Shown: positions 20,396 through 32,980, numbered from the stretch's first letter. The stretch: DNA of 64,000 bases from Cycas panzhihuaensis (GCA_023213395.1 CM041465.1:31379741-31443740), one strand, 5' to 3'. The notes: generated from the letters alone by a model not told the origin. Translations and numbers: made by a program.

Positions 20396-23137
20396 TAATG
20401 TTATATTTATGATATAAAAAAAGGAGGTGATGTCATTATTGAAGGGATAGAGACTAATAATCTTTATAATTTAGTCTTTATTCTTATTTTTTCTCTTCTA
20501 TAAAGACTTTTGTTGCTTAAAGCATTCATAATAAAATTAGGCATTCCTGGTATGGACATATTACAGATGATAAACTAAAAATGCTTAAAATTTTTAATAT
20601 GGTTGATGGATTAACTATTCACATTACAATAAAATTTTCTATTTATAAAAGTTGTATGGGTAAACAATATAGAACACCATTTCAAGAAAGCAATTAGAAA
20701 GCACAAGAAAAGTTAGAACTAGTTTATAGTAATATATGTGGGCCAATTACACTAAATTCTATTAATGGTACCAAGTATTTTCTTACATTTATAAATGACT
20801 TCAACAGAAAAATCTAAGTGTTCTTTATTTTCAATAAATCAAAAGACTTTGATTCTTTTAAAGAATTCAAAGCTCAAGTTGAATTAGACAACTCAGAATT
20901 CAAAGCTCAAGTTGAATATGTCTCAAATGAGTTTTTAAATTTTTATAAAACTCATGACATTTATAGATAACTCACCACTCCTTATACTCCACAATCTAGT
21001 GGTGTGGCTAAAAGATTAAACACATTCGTAATAGAGATGGCTAGATATATGATAAAAGGAAAAGATGTCTCTAATGCATATTAAGTTGAAGTAGTTAACA
21101 CATTTATTTATCTTATAAACAAAAGTCACATAAGAGCCCTTGATAAAGTTACTCTAGAAGAAGTATAGATAAGGAGGAAACTCGATGTAAGTCATCTAAT
21201 AATTTTTAGAAGCATTGCTTATATACACATTCCAAATCAAAAAATGACTAAATTTAGATGGCAAAAGTATTGAATGTATCATAATTAAGTATAATAGTAA
21301 ATCTAAAGTATATCGTTGTATAGATACAAAAACTAATAAAAGTTATGTGAGTAGAGATATTATATTTGATGAAGCCACTCTAATAAAAATGATTATGTCT
21401 ACACTCTATACATAATAATGGAAGAAAATGTAGAGTATCTAAATAAATAAGTTGTAGTTTAAGAAGAGATTACATCTCATGATCAAGAAGAGATTGCATT
21501 TCATGAAGAACCTAGATTAGCAACAAAAAAAGAAAGGCAAGAAAGTGCTCCAGAAAAAGGCTAACCAAGTGGTACTTAAAGGCTATAAAAGAGTCAAACA
21601 AAGATGTTTTTTAATAAAGAACAAAATTTTAAAAACATCAAGTATTAATTTATTCAGTTGAGCCTCAAAGCTATGAAGAAGCTTATCAAAAGACAAAATG
21701 GCTAAAAGCCATGAATAAGGAAATACACTCCATAAAACAAAATAATATATGGGAGCTAGTTTCTCCACTTGAATATAAACCTATTGTAGGGTGTAAATGG
21801 GTTTACAAAATAAAAGAAAAATATAATGGTAGCATTGAAAAGTATAAAGCTGGATTAGTTGCAAAAGCATATATTTTAACTATAGGTATTAACTATTAAG
21901 AAACTTTTGCTCTAGTAGTAAAAATGATAATCATCTAACCAATTATAGCTATAGCAGCACAATATGTATGAAAATTTATACAACTTGAGCTAAAAAATAC
22001 CTTTCTAAATAGTGATCTAGATGAGGAAGTCTACATGTAACAACCACTAGGATACATGAAAAAAAAAGGAGAAAAGCCAGTCTGTAAATTAAAAAAGACT
22101 TTATATGTATTGAAACAAGCACCCCAAGCTTGGTATATGAATCTTTAAATGAAGGATTCAATAGGAGTGAAATTAATTCAAGTCTTTATGTTAAGAAACA
22201 AAAAACAAAATTATTACCATAATTATTATATATGTAGATGATATGACTATTACAAGTAACAATAATAAAATAATCAAATGGGTGTGAATATAAATGGAAG
22301 ATAATTTTGAAATGACTAATATGCATCTACTTCATTACTATCTTGATATAGAAGTTAATCAAATAGCAAATGATACATTTAATTCATAGTCAAAGTATAC
22401 CAAGAATCTTCTCAAAAGATTCAATATAGAAAATTGTAATCCTTGTGCCATACCCATGGAAACTAAATATGTTTTGACAACTAATAAAGATAGTCATCAA
22501 GTAAATAAGACACTCTTTAAACAAATGGTTGGAAGTTTTATTTACTTGATAGCAACCAAACTAAATATATCCTTTTCTATACGAATTATTTCTAGATTTA
22601 CGTATAAACCCAAAGTTACTCACTAGAATGTTGCCAAATGAATCTTGAATTAAAATATATTAAAATAGAAAAAATAGATTTAATTAGATATAGTGACTCT
22701 GACTAAGAAATCTACATGAAGATATTATTTTAGTCTTAAATCAACTATAACATCCTTAAGCAGTAAAAAATAATCAACTATAGCATTACCATTAATAAAA
22801 GCAAACTACAAAACTAGAGTCAATGCAACCTATGAAGCAATATGGTTAAGATAACTTCTCTAAGATTTAAATTGAAGTTGTTTTAAAGCAACCATGATCT
22901 TTTGTAATAATTGAAGTGTTATCAAGCTTACTAAAAATCATGTATTTCATGAAAAAAATAAATACATAGAAGTACATCATTATTTTATCAAAGAAAAGGT
23001 GCAAAGAAAAGAAATAGATTTGCAATATTGTAGTAGTGAATAATAGGTTGCAAACATTTTCACAAAGCTCTTATCAAAAGATAGATTTCGACATCTTAGA
23101 AATCTATTGGGAATAAAAAACAAAGGATAAAACGTTA
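20396..23137 (+). pseudogene. copia pol, plus strand (element Q): integrase, RT, RNase H
   Basis: It begins inside the GAG-pre-integrase domain (LYNLV, then GHITDDKLKMLK). Integrase follows, with CGPITLNSINGTKYFLTF, FINDFNRKI (usual FIDD) and TPYTPQSSGVAKRLN. RT shows VGCKWVYKIKEKYNGSIEKY at 21790, KKTLYVLKQAPQAWYMNL and an intact YVDDMTITSNN at 22228. Downstream are NCNPCAIPME and VGSFIYLIATKLNISF. RNase H ends with HVFHEKNKYIEVHHYFIKE and ANIFTKLLSKDRFRHL near 23090. Many TAA/TAG stops, often where Gln is expected. Gag, protease and the 5' LTR are absent, because the element is cut at the junction with the gypsy LTR. Confidence 0.8.
20863..20916 (+). repeat. 21-base direct repeat with 33-base period in the element Q integrase
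   Basis: The 21-mer gaattcaaagctcaagttgaa starts at 20863 and again at 20896. It lies where the integrase should carry the RSDNGGEY catalytic block, which is not recognisable here. Confidence 0.75.
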
Positions 23138-23500
23138 ACTGGGGATATTAGAATACTAATATTCTATCCTATGTTTTTAATTAGGGGTCTCTTATGTAAA
23201 ATAAAGGTCATTTGTCATGACCCCTCTTCTATTTAAAAATGACACTTCACATACATGTATTGGGCCTCTTTTATAAATTAATTATATTTATATAAGAGGG
23301 AAAGTCTCACATACCAATCAAGGTAGATCTCTTTTTAAATTATGTCTTTTTCGATAGATAAAAATCATAAGAAATCTCATATCAATGCAAATAAAACAAA
23401 ATTAAGAAATAAACATAATTGATATAAATTGATAAGTTGTGCAAAGTAATATTTAAGTTTCAAGAAATCAAAAGGTAAGTATGAATGAAGAGAAATAGGA
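23138..23500 (+). mobile_element. start of the 3' LTR of element Q
   Basis: A purine-rich aactgggga ends at 23137, followed by tattagaatactaatattc, which looks like an LTR start with TG changed to TA. A TATA-like tatatttatataagaggg lies at about 23283. The right end could not be fixed because no second copy is present. Confidence 0.5.
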
Positions 23501-24079
23501 AGTGATAAAAAAATTGCTAACTTATGCCCCCAATTCCTAATGAAATATGAGTAAGTATTGAAAACTAAACCTAGTGAAACAATAGTTGAAGAAGCTATAA
23601 AGATAATTTGTATGCCTCAAAGGTATGACCTAAAACACCCATGTACAACTAAAAAGTAAAATAATAAGTTCAACAACATTTGAACCAACATTAATTCTTT
23701 AGAATTATGGAAAAATCCACTAAAGGCATGCCCCCTAATTCACCCCAATACATGAAAGTGTGGAGAGAAACTAGGAGATATATTATTCCTAAAAAAGTGT
23801 TACACAAATCTCAAAAAACGTTTAAAACAATTGATATTTTTGAATTGATTTCTTTTTCTTTTTTTAATTTTAATGTGTTTCATTCTTCATAAAAGGTGTT
23901 AAAAAGGTCATAAAATAGGGAATTGCCTAAGATCACACAAATTTCCTTTCCACAATCTATAGAAATACAAACTAGTGATTGTGATGATGGTACGTGTATC
24001 TAACAAAATGTAAAACTAACCAACAGGTGTATCTCAAGCATTTTATATATTATGTACAAAAATATCATCATGTTTAATA
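23501..24079. other. no gene seen
   Basis: AT-rich DNA with only short frames. It may contain the end of the element Q LTR and untranslated parts of the gypsy remnant to the right. Nothing recognisable was found. Confidence 0.3.
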
Positions 24080-25210
24080 ATATATTTTCAAAAGGGAAGC
24101 ATTAACAAGATTTAGAAGCTCATCATCTGCATGAGTTGACAAGCAATAGTAACCATTCTGGAAAATAATAGTAAGAAGGAAATAACCTACCCAAGTAGAG
24201 TTTAATTTTCCCCTAGATTTATCCATTGTCAAATTAAACCTAATAACCGTCTTATAAACATGAATAGTGGGAGGTTAAATAGAATCGTTGAATAATGTTT
24301 TAGCATGTTTCTATTTTTCCTTAAGATTATAATAAGCTAATAAATGATGCTAATCAAGATATTCCAAATCAAGCAAGCAAGCTTCTAATGCTTGTGAATC
24401 TAACAAGTGATCGTGCAAGGCAATACGCGAGAATAAAATTTTAATTTCAATTAAAAATATGACCTCAACTCCATACATTAGATGAAAAGATAAGTAATTA
24501 ATAGTTGTTTACATCATGGTCTTGTAAACCCACAACGTAGAATAAATTTAATGGTGTTAATAATGTTTATATGTGCTTGCAATTTCCTGTATGATTCAAA
24601 CAAAAGTTTTATTAAAAGCTTCAACATAGCCATTAGATTTTAGATGATATGGTAAAGATTTAACATGCTTAATGCTAAACTTTTGATACAACTTTTAACC
24701 AACTTTATTTATAAAATGAGTGTTATAATTTAAAACAAATGTGTTAGAAATTCCAAAATAACAAACAATTAGATTAAATAAAAATATAGTAGTGGTGACT
24801 TTATCTACTTGAGTGACAAACATAGCTTCAACCCACTTCGTGAAATAGTCTATAGCAATGATAATGAATTTGTGTCAATTAAGTAAGGATGGATTCATGG
24901 GCCTAATTAAGTTGAGACACCATTTCACAAATGGTCCTACAATAATAATAGGGTGAAGTTAAGATGGAAGTTTTAAAATATTATTTTTAAATTACAAATA
25001 GAGACATAAAGGAAGCATTAGAAAACACCATTTCTTTTGTATTTTCAACCATTTTTTAAATTATTTTATGGGTGATTTGTAGCAACAAGGTGATTAGTTA
25101 ATCCATTTTTTATGCACTCTAAAATAGTAGTTTTTATCTTATGCATGGAAAATATGCTTGAGCCCCAATGCATACCTAAATGATGACCCCAACATGTTAA
25201 AGAAACTAAA
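24080..25210 (-). pseudogene. decayed Ty3/gypsy integrase
   Basis: On the minus strand, the core reads KFIIIAIDYFTKWVEAMF at about 24830-24880, with the first catalytic Asp present. It continues YFGISNTFVLNYNTHFINK, LPYHLKSNGYVEAFNKTFV (the second block has lost its Asp) and LHDHLLDSQALEACLLDLE. A poorly preserved N-terminal zinc region lies near 25020-25200 (PFVKWCLNLIRPMNPSLL at about 24910). It resembles the integrase at 12163-13353 in layout but is far more decayed and AT-rich, so it is an older, separate copy. No LTR could be assigned. The complete copia B was inserted to its right. Confidence 0.65.
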
Positions 25211-25465
25211 ATAAATCTACTACCAAAATCTTTTTAGTAGATTCAAAAGAAAAACTTCAACCTAATATTTTTAGCCTTCAATGTACCTGAATTGATTCTA
25301 AATGAAATGCAATTATAACACCCTTAAATATTGCATATAAACTTAGAAATTTTGCCTTCAAATATGTTATTTCTACCATATATTTTTCATTCTCTATAGC
25401 TTCATAAACATACCCCAAAATACTAAAAAATAATAGTAAAACAACCCCAAAAAATCTTTAATAAT
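25211..25465. other. flank of the gypsy remnant, no gene seen
   Basis: AT-rich minus-strand continuation of the gypsy remnant without readable motifs. It ends with the target duplication ATAAT at 25461-25465, next to element B. Confidence 0.35.
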
Positions 25466-25827
25466 CATTTAGGAACATGAAATCATACACTGATGTTCCC
25501 ATACGCAGGATCTTTAACCATACACAACAAGCAACAAATAGAAAATACAGAAAATAGATACATAGTACACAAGTATTTATGTGGAAAACCCTTTGAGGAA
25601 AAAACCCACCACAAAGAGGATCCTTGATGGATCACTTGATTATTGCATAATGAATACTAGGATATGAATATACAAGGCCTCAAGGCTTATATACTCTCTA
25701 AGAGGTATCACTCGATTAGGGTTGTGACCCTCTGAATCAGTCACACATTTTGGCTTCACACCCTTTCACTTAATTAAACCATATTAACATTAACTAAGTG
25801 GCTTAATAATTAACTGTCACGTCAACA
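25466..25827 (-). mobile_element. 3' LTR of element B
   Basis: 362 bases, minus strand starting TGTTGACGTGACAG. It aligns over its whole length with 31652-32013. A minus-strand TATA-like GTATATAAGCC lies at about 25690. Confidence 0.92.
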
Positions 25828-25836
25828 TTCCCCCTT
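25828..25836 (-). other. polypurine tract of element B
   Basis: The minus strand reads AAGGGGGAA immediately before the LTR start. This is the usual plus-strand primer of LTR elements. Confidence 0.75.
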
Positions 25837-25989
25837 AATGTGAATGTGGGGAACCTGCAACATGCAGCAGTTGAGTTATCATGAAGGTTGGGACTATCCT
25901 ACAACTTCTTTATCCTTGTCAATACATACCTCGTTAAGGATAACATTGGTGAGTCCAAGGCTAGTACGCATCTTCATGAATTGATCTTC

Positions 25990-28680
25990 AGTGAGTGGCT
26001 TGGTAAACATGTCTACAAGTTATAATTCACTCAGACAATAGTCGACCTGCAGCTTCCCTAACTTGATCTACTCATGAATGTAATGGTGCTGAATATTGAT
26101 ATGCTTTGTACGTGCATGAAACTCTGGATTCTTTGGTAGACGAATGGTACTCTGATTATTAATAAAGAGAATTAGATGTCCATTGGAAATGCTAAGAAAT
26201 TCCAAGAGACCTTGCAACCATACTACTTCTTTTGCACTAGCACTGAGTCCTTGATATTTTACTTTTGTAGAAGATAGCACCATTGTCTGTTGCTTCTTCG
26301 ACTGCAACAAAATAAATCCATTGTCAATACTAAACAAGTATCTAGCAGTGGACTTCTGATCGTCAAAATCTCCTCCCCTCCCCAATCAACATTTGTATAG
26401 CCATGCAACTTGATCTTCTCACCTTTGCGATATTCAAGACCAAGATTGATTGTCCAATTTAGATATTTCAGAATCTGCTTTACTGCCACTAAATGAGGCT
26501 CCTAAGGATTCTACATATAGTGGGAAACCAATCCAACAATGTATGCAATATTTGGCCTAGTATGAGTCAAATAGATGAGACTCCCTACCAACTGATGATA
26601 CTTTGTGCCATCTATAAAAGGTTGGGCCATGCCCTTCTGCAATCTTATGCATTTTACACATGGTGTTGTAATAGGTTTGCAGTGTTACATCCCAAATCTC
26701 TCCAGTAAGTTCTTCACATACTGCGATTGCAACAACACGATCCTATATTCCATTTGCCTAATCTAAATGCCTAAGAAACAATGAAGTTTCCCAAGATTCA
26801 TCATGTCAAATGAAGCTCCCAAACTAGATTTGACTTTGGCTATAGCCTTGCCATGATTACCACTGATGATTAGATCATACACATACACCACACAAAAAAC
26901 TAGGGAAGTCCCTCTTCTTTTCACATATGGGTTTGGGTCGAGTTCTAAAATTTCAAAACCTTCAGCTTTCAACTTAGCATCCATCTTCTCATACCAAGCA
27001 CAGGGTGCTTATTTCAAGCCATAGATTGACTTTTTCAGATGGAAAACAAGATACTCCTAGCCATCCTTAATGAATCCTAGAGGTTGCGACATATATATCT
27101 CCTCCTTTAGATACCCATTAAGAAAAGCAGGCTTAATGTCCATCTGGTGTAACTCCCAATCTAACGCAGTTGCTAAGGAAATGAGTAAGCGGACTATTGT
27201 CATTCTGGAGACTGGTGCAAATGTCTCATCGTAATCAATTCCTTCTTTTTGCTTGAATCCTTGTGCAACAAGTCTGGCCTTGTACTTGTCCACCTCTCCA
27301 TCAGAGCAGAACTTTATCTTATAGACCCACTTACATCCTACAAGGTTCTTTGATGTAGGGAGTGGAATCAAATCCTACGTATTATTATTCATCAGAGAAC
27401 CATACTCTTCCTCTATTGCAGCTCTCCATCATGGATCTCCTTTTGCTTCAGCAAATGAATCAGGATCACTGGAGTCATTGGTGTCTACCAGTAGAGTTTG
27501 ATTAGCATGCTAACTTCTAGTTCATCTATCATTAGTTAGGGTTTGCATTACCACACTAGAATCTTCAAGAGTTTTCCTTGCCCATAAAGGTATAGAAGGA
27601 CCCATTGCTAGAGGTACTTCTTCTCGTGATAGCTCCTCACTATTACTCATCACACTTGATCCTTCTTCCTTAGGTACTACAATGACTAGCTCATCATCCT
27701 CTTCGCTTGAAGAATATGGGAATGGGAGAAGGGGAGGGTAAAAAGGTTCCTCTAATGCCTTTTCAGCATGATACATTGATGACTCATCAAATTTAACATC
27801 CCAACTAACCATAATCTTTTCTCCCTATGGATCCCATAATCTGTAGGCTTTGTTCTCTGTGTAATACCCCATGAATATGCACTTCAGACTCTTCTGATCT
27901 AACTTTTTACGGGTATCATCAGGGATGTGGGTGTACGTAATATACCTAAACATTCTCAAATGGATAATGGTAGGCTTCTGACTAGTCCATTTCTCTTTGG
28001 GGGTCATCTTTATGACTCGCACGAGTGGGTACCTTGTTCAAAATATAAACAATAGCCGCCATAACTTCTACCCAAAACTTTGGTACTAGGTTTTTAGCAT
28101 GCACCATACACCTCACCATCTCCATCATGGTACGATTCTTTCTTTCAATAACTCCATTCTATTGTGGAGTATATGGGACTGTAAACTCCTGCTTTATACC
28201 ATGGTTGCAACTGAACTTATTGAAAGCATGATTGTCATACTCCTTGCCATTATTACTTCGTAAAGACTTTATTTTCTTATCACATTCATTTTCAAACATT
28301 GATTTCCAATCATGAAAGTGATCAAATACTTCTGACTTATTTTTGAGAAAATAAACCCAGGCTTTCCTGGTGTAATAATCCATAAACACAAGTGTATATT
28401 GGGCTCCTGATATTGAAGGGTTTGGGAGTGCTTCCATAATATCTGAGTGCATAAGCTCCAGTTTCTCCTTGGCTCTCCAGGCATTATCCCAGGCAAAAGG
28501 ATAGCAGTGATACTTGCCATACATACACCCTTCACATACACCATCTAAGCAGGAAACTGACGATAGTCCTTCCACCATCTTCAACCTCTTCAGTAGTGTA
28601 ATACTCTTGTAATTAAGGTGCCCAAGGCGATTATGCCACAATTTACTTTTGTAATCCACGTTGGTAATAAATACATAGGA
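25990..28680 (-). pseudogene. copia pol of element B: integrase, RT, RNase H
   Basis: From right to left: GAG-pre-integrase (WHNRLGHLNYKSITLLKRL, about 28630), then the zinc-like end CEGCMYGKYH. The integrase core has VFMDYYTRKAWVYFL, RSNNGKEYDNHAF and, after a stop, NGVIERKNRTM. The second catalytic Asp (RSDNG) is Asn. A connector has PKEKWTSQKPTIIHLRMF and an acidic region (27522-27812). RT (27371 to about 26700) has VGCKWVYKIKFCSDGEVDKY, FNG-type NGYLKEEIYMSQPLGF and VVYVYDLIISGN, where Y-V-D-D has become Y-V-Y-D. RNase H (about 26490-26000) has FDDQKSTARYLFSI, VLSSTKVKYQGLSASAKEVV and FTKPLTEDQFMKMRTSLGL. Stops and small shifts separate these blocks. Confidence 0.88.
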
Positions 28681-29090
28681 CTTCTTCTGAGATTAAAATT
28701 TCTCAAACACCGAGAAGTTGTCCCTAACTTTTCTAATAGCTATGATAGCAAAGTTCTGTTTTAGGTCCTTTATCAAGCACTTATCATTATAGAGATCCAC
28801 TTTCATACCTTGTTTGCAGATCTCCCGAGCAGACATAAGGTTTAACTACATCTTAGGTACATAATATACCTTAGAAAACTTGCCTCCTGTAATGGAAACT
28901 TCACTGATATCATCTACCAGCAACAAGCAAGCATCTCCATGAACAATCTTGGCACCACTTTGATTTGCTTTCAACATATCAAAGTTCCACCTATGGTAAG
29001 AGATGTGCTTATGCGCTCTAGAATCTAATACCCAATAGTCTCTCTGATCTGATTCGACTGACAAGGTCTATGCTCGGATGTAATGAGTAG
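28681..29090 (-). pseudogene. copia protease region of element B
   Basis: Minus-strand block RDYWVLDSRAHKHISYH at about 29040. Copia proteases have W-x-x-D-S-G-A-S here; Gly has become Arg, so the active-site loop is damaged while Asp and Ser remain. FSKVYYVPKM, a stop, then LNLMSAREICKQGMKV mark the end of the domain. This enzyme would process Gag-Pol. Confidence 0.72.
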
Positions 29091-29910
29091 CAACATTCTT
29101 TCCTTTATCATCCTAGTTACCTTTACACTTGTCATGATGCTTGAACTAACAGTTCTTTTCGTGGTGACCATCCTTCTTATAGTAATTGCACTTTCCATTA
29201 AACTTCTTCTTGTCTTGAGAGCTTTCTCTAGACCGTTGTGTGAACTTCTCCTCCTTAGGGGCCTCCTTCCTCTAAATTTGTATGGCTAAGGCCTGACTTG
29301 AACTAGAACCTCCAAGCAATCCATGATATTTTAGCTTAGTATCCTCTACTAGAATTAGGTTTTCGAGCCCATCGAAAGTTTCTACCTCCATCACTTCGTC
29401 TCTACCGTAAATAGTCTGGAATGTGGTGAATACAACTGGTAGCTTCAACATGATTATCGCAAATAAAAGCACATCATCAGTCAAGTTTTGCTTCAATTCT
29501 TCTAACTTGTTCCTCAAGTTAGTTATTTTATTCAGGTAGGAGCTGATATTATTCTCATCTTCAACTTTTGAATTGAGTAGTTCCAACATCAATGCAAGAC
29601 GCCTATTCATCTTCTTCTTCTCAAAAGTATCACATAACTTCGTCCAAATCTCGACTGGGTCATCCAGATTATGAACCAGAGCCCTCTGGTCTAGTGCCAG
29701 TGAGAGTTTCAATAATCCAATGGCCATCAACTGCTTCTCTTCAAGTTTGATATACTCCTTATGGTCAAGTAGAACTGAAACAAGCTTCACCTTAGTGATT
29801 CCCTAGAGTTGGTTCAACATCAATATAAGCTCCATATTAGCCTTCTATTCACTGAAATTGTTACTATTAAAGATAATCTTAGGCATGAGCTTCTCCATCT
29901 TGAACAACAT
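29091..29910 (-). pseudogene. copia gag of element B
   Basis: Starts at Met 29910 (MLFKMEKLMPKIIF). A stop near 29850 and one near 29800 are followed by a 172-codon open stretch with VEIWTKLCDTFEKKKM, RLALMLELLNSKVEDENN and LVEDTKLKYHG, the UBN2 capsid of copia Gag. The zinc knuckle near 29150-29200 reads KCNYYKKDGHHEKNC. The second Cys is Tyr, so metal binding is probably lost. A stop follows the knuckle. Confidence 0.82.
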
Positions 29911-31640
29911 GCTATAATATGAATCACATGACACCAAACAAACGTATTAAGGATGAAAATGTACCCTTGTGTCCTCCTCCGCCTCACAAGCATGCTTCCA
30001 AAGGGAACTAACATGGATTATACCCACATTAAGTGAGCCACTGACAGTTTATGTCTCCTTATCCATCAAAAAATGAACTTAAATAGCCATTAAATGTCAC
30101 AACTAACACTTATAATGGCTACAAATATGTGCTCCAAAACAACAACGGCTCTATACGGTGATAGTGCACGGTCTTCAAATTAGGAAACCACAAAAAATGC
30201 CTTGATCTATGCTCAAAACAGCTCAAGGATGCTTCAAATACTAAGAAGGTTCTTCACACTAGGTAAAATCTCCAATATCAATGGTAAGGGTTATTTTTAT
30301 AATGTTGAATTATAAGAAGAATATGCCAAAAGGCATATTCTAAAAGCCATAACTTTGAAATATCAACCATGCCTTTTCACTTAACGTACATGGTAAAATA
30401 CATAAGTCACATGTTCAAAATACCAAATGAAGGTATCAAAGGTTAAATTTTATCAAAAATTAACCTTCCAAATCTCCCAAAGTGAAAAGAATGAAAGCGG
30501 TTGAAGAGATATTAACAAATAAGTGCGCCCAGCTAGCCCACATCAAACTAGACCCAAGCCTTAACACATAGGTCAACGAGCCTACAAACTTGATCTACGA
30601 CTGACCTCTAGTTGGTAAGGACATTAATGCTTTACCTAGCTAGTACTATCTCTACAAATTTAACCCAAAAAGTACCCCCAACAGCCTTCTAATCAAGTCT
30701 AGTCAGCACAACCAATACAAAAGAGGGTATTTAGAGTATACATCACTTGCAACTTCCTTCAAACATGAACAATCAACATGCCATAGACAAATATAGCTGC
30801 ATATAGGGCCTTGTTAGCTTGAAAAACCGCCCAACCTATCTCAAAAGACACCCAACCAACCTTAAACAGGCCCAACTAGACTCAAAAGACACCGAGCCAA
30901 CCTTAAACAGGCCTAGCTAGACTCAAAAGACACCCAGCCAATATAATAAACACTTTAGCTCTATATTATATAGTTGTATAGTTCCTTATTATTGTACACA
31001 AGTCTTCAAACATCTCACAAAATAGCCCAGCATTGATTTGACACACAGATGCAGACTCGGGGTGTGAAAACAATTGTGTTATGAGGTTAAATTCATAAAC
31101 TATAACTCAATAGATCATATATAGCTACTTTATACTAACATATGCCCAGTCTCAATTTAACATTATAGGCTGAAAACATTCCATAGAGGCTCTAATATCT
31201 CCCATATATAGGCTAAAAATAAGCAACATAGGAAAAGCTTCAATTTTTTTTAAGTTTTATAGTATTTTTGGTGAGAAAATGACCAACTTACTTGTGTACA
31301 TAAATGAATGTCCTCAAAGTCACTGAATCACCATTAGTACATGTTCTGCTCACTTGAATCACTTCAACAGATTATCAACCAGCTTCGGATGACCCCTAAT
31401 GAGCTAACTCGAACCACAAATGTGGTCTTCACGCCTGAATACTGACTCTAATAACCCTTACACTTTATTTAATAGTGATTTCCATCACTTCAACCTCCAT
31501 TGATTTGTTGTGTCTACTTCTGCGTGATGTTGGGGTTGATGGACACTCAAGACTTATCTTGGGTCAAACGGCTTCAACTGGTAACCAACGATCACACCAC
31601 CCTGCCCTCTGTTAAGCTTTAGCTATGCAAGACCTTACTA
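29911..31640 (-). other. long leader of element B
   Basis: 1.7 kb lies between the primer site and gag with no conserved frame. A tandem repeat of about 41 bases is at 30830-30942. The leader is much longer than in compact copia elements. Confidence 0.55.
30830..30942. repeat. 41-base tandem repeat, about 2.7 copies, in the leader of B
   Basis: The core ctcaaaagacaccc recurs at 30840, 30881 and 30922, and the intervening ccaaccttaaacaggcc recurs in step. Confidence 0.8.
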
Positions 31641-31651
31641 CTCTAATACCA
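31641..31651 (-). other. primer binding site of element B
   Basis: The minus strand reads TGGTATTAGAG directly after the LTR end. It is one base from the tRNA-iMet-complementary copia site. Confidence 0.75.
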
Positions 31652-32013
31652 TATTTGGGAACATGAAATCATACACTGATGTTCCCATATATAGGATCTT
31701 TAACCATACACAGTAAGTAACAAATATAAAACACATAAAATAAATGCACAGTACATAAGTATTTACGTGGAAAACCCTTTCAAGAAAAAATCCACCACAA
31801 AGAGGATTCTTGATGGATCACTTGATTATTGCACAATGAATACTAGGATATGAATATACAAGGCCTCAAGGCTTTTATACTCTCCAAGAGGTATCACTCG
31901 ATTAGGGTTGTGACCCTTCGAATAAGTCACACCTTTTGGCTTTGCACCCTTTCATTTAATTAAACCACATTAACATTAACTAAGTGGCTTAATAATTAAC
32001 TACTACATTAACA
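31652..32013 (-). mobile_element. 5' LTR of element B
   Basis: 362 bases matching the left LTR. It differs at scattered positions, mostly transitions, and is flanked outside by the ATAAT duplication. Confidence 0.92.
31872..31879 (-). promoter_or_regulatory. TATA box of the element B 5' LTR
   Basis: The minus strand reads TATAAAAG, conserved in position with GTATATAAGCC of the other LTR. It is well placed for transcription leftward through the element. Confidence 0.5.
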
Positions 32014-32018
32014 ATAAT

Positions 32019-32778
32019 CATCCCCTAAATATGCATTTTATTGCTTCTAAATAGCCATAAAATTATGCACTTCAATTGTTAAAATAGACTCATTATAAGT
32101 CATAAAACCATCACTTGATAGGTTACATCAAAGAAACTCTAAAATTATCATATACAAGGATACAACTATAAGGTTATGATACCACTATGTTGATTATGGT
32201 ATTCAACTTTGAGACCACTATGTTGGTGTTAAGCTTGATGCACTAATACCATTACATTAGTAGATTGATGCGAAAGCTATGAAGAATGAGGAATGAATTC
32301 AATAAAGAACAAATAATTAACAATTGAGGTGAGTATAAGATAGGAAAATAAACATAATAAGATGAAATATATGTAAGTATAAATACAAGAGATATGTGAA
32401 AGAATGACCAAACTTTAAATTATTAAAAGAATCATGTATATATTTATAGAACACTTTATCTCATATGAATAACTCTCTAGGTCATTATTTGTATGCTGGC
32501 ACATTTTCCAGGTGGTCCACATGTTAAAGTGCTAACAATAATATTCATAAAATATTGAGAGGTTACGAAAGGGGTTAGGAATGTTAGATTAATATTCATA
32601 TGTAGACAAAATAGGATAGGTTAGTCAGAGGAGTTACTAAAGTTCTAAATGGACATGTGACAAGTGTCAGGGTAATTACAAATTCCTTTGTTGACCATTA
32701 CTAATCTCACTTATATATTAATCTACTATATATTATGTGTAGATGATGGAGTTGATGAAAGGGTTCTTATTGAACTAA
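32019..32778. other. old flanking DNA, no gene seen
   Basis: AT-rich, with no conserved frame. A minus-strand TGGTATCATAACC at 32172-32184 hints at a degenerate primer site with an LTR remnant to its right, but no second LTR copy supports this. Confidence 0.3.
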
Positions 32779-32971
32779 ATTCATGTTAGAGTGTAATGTC
32801 ATCACTCAACTCCCTCTTACCTACCAGGATTGTGCACCTCAATTTAGACATGTGATGCTCAACATGTCAAGGTAAGTTAAGGTAAGTTGAGTTAGTTTCA
32901 TTTGAGTTAAGTTGTATTATTTTATTATTAATTTGAATTCAGGGGTTGAGGAGTTTCCCTCCTCCCCCAAA

Positions 32972-32980
32972 CTATAAATG
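32972..32980 (+). promoter_or_regulatory. TATA box in the element T 5' LTR
   Basis: ctataaatg follows a pyrimidine-rich tract (tccctcctccccc) and is conserved as ctataaata in the 3' LTR (about 34223). Confidence 0.5.

Larger units (their letters stand above)
25466..32013 (-). mobile_element. complete Ty1/copia retrotransposon (element B)
   Basis: Two 362-base LTRs (25466-25827 and 31652-32013) bound the element. A primer site lies next to the right LTR and a polypurine tract next to the left one. The 5-base target duplication ATAAT is present at 25461-25465 and 32014-32018. Minus-strand order is leader, gag, protease, integrase, RT, RNase H. Every domain is present, but all frames are broken and the RT and integrase active sites are mutated, so it is structurally complete but dead. 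Confidence 0.93.

Noticed and set aside
20396-23500. Element Q as the 3' half of element P at the window start
   Set aside because: Both are plus-strand copia, but the LTR sequence at 1-283 does not resemble the LTR start at 23138.
32172-32184. Possible minus-strand primer site TGGTATCATAACC with an LTR to its right
   Set aside because: Only half of the motif matches, and no second LTR or coding region supports an element.
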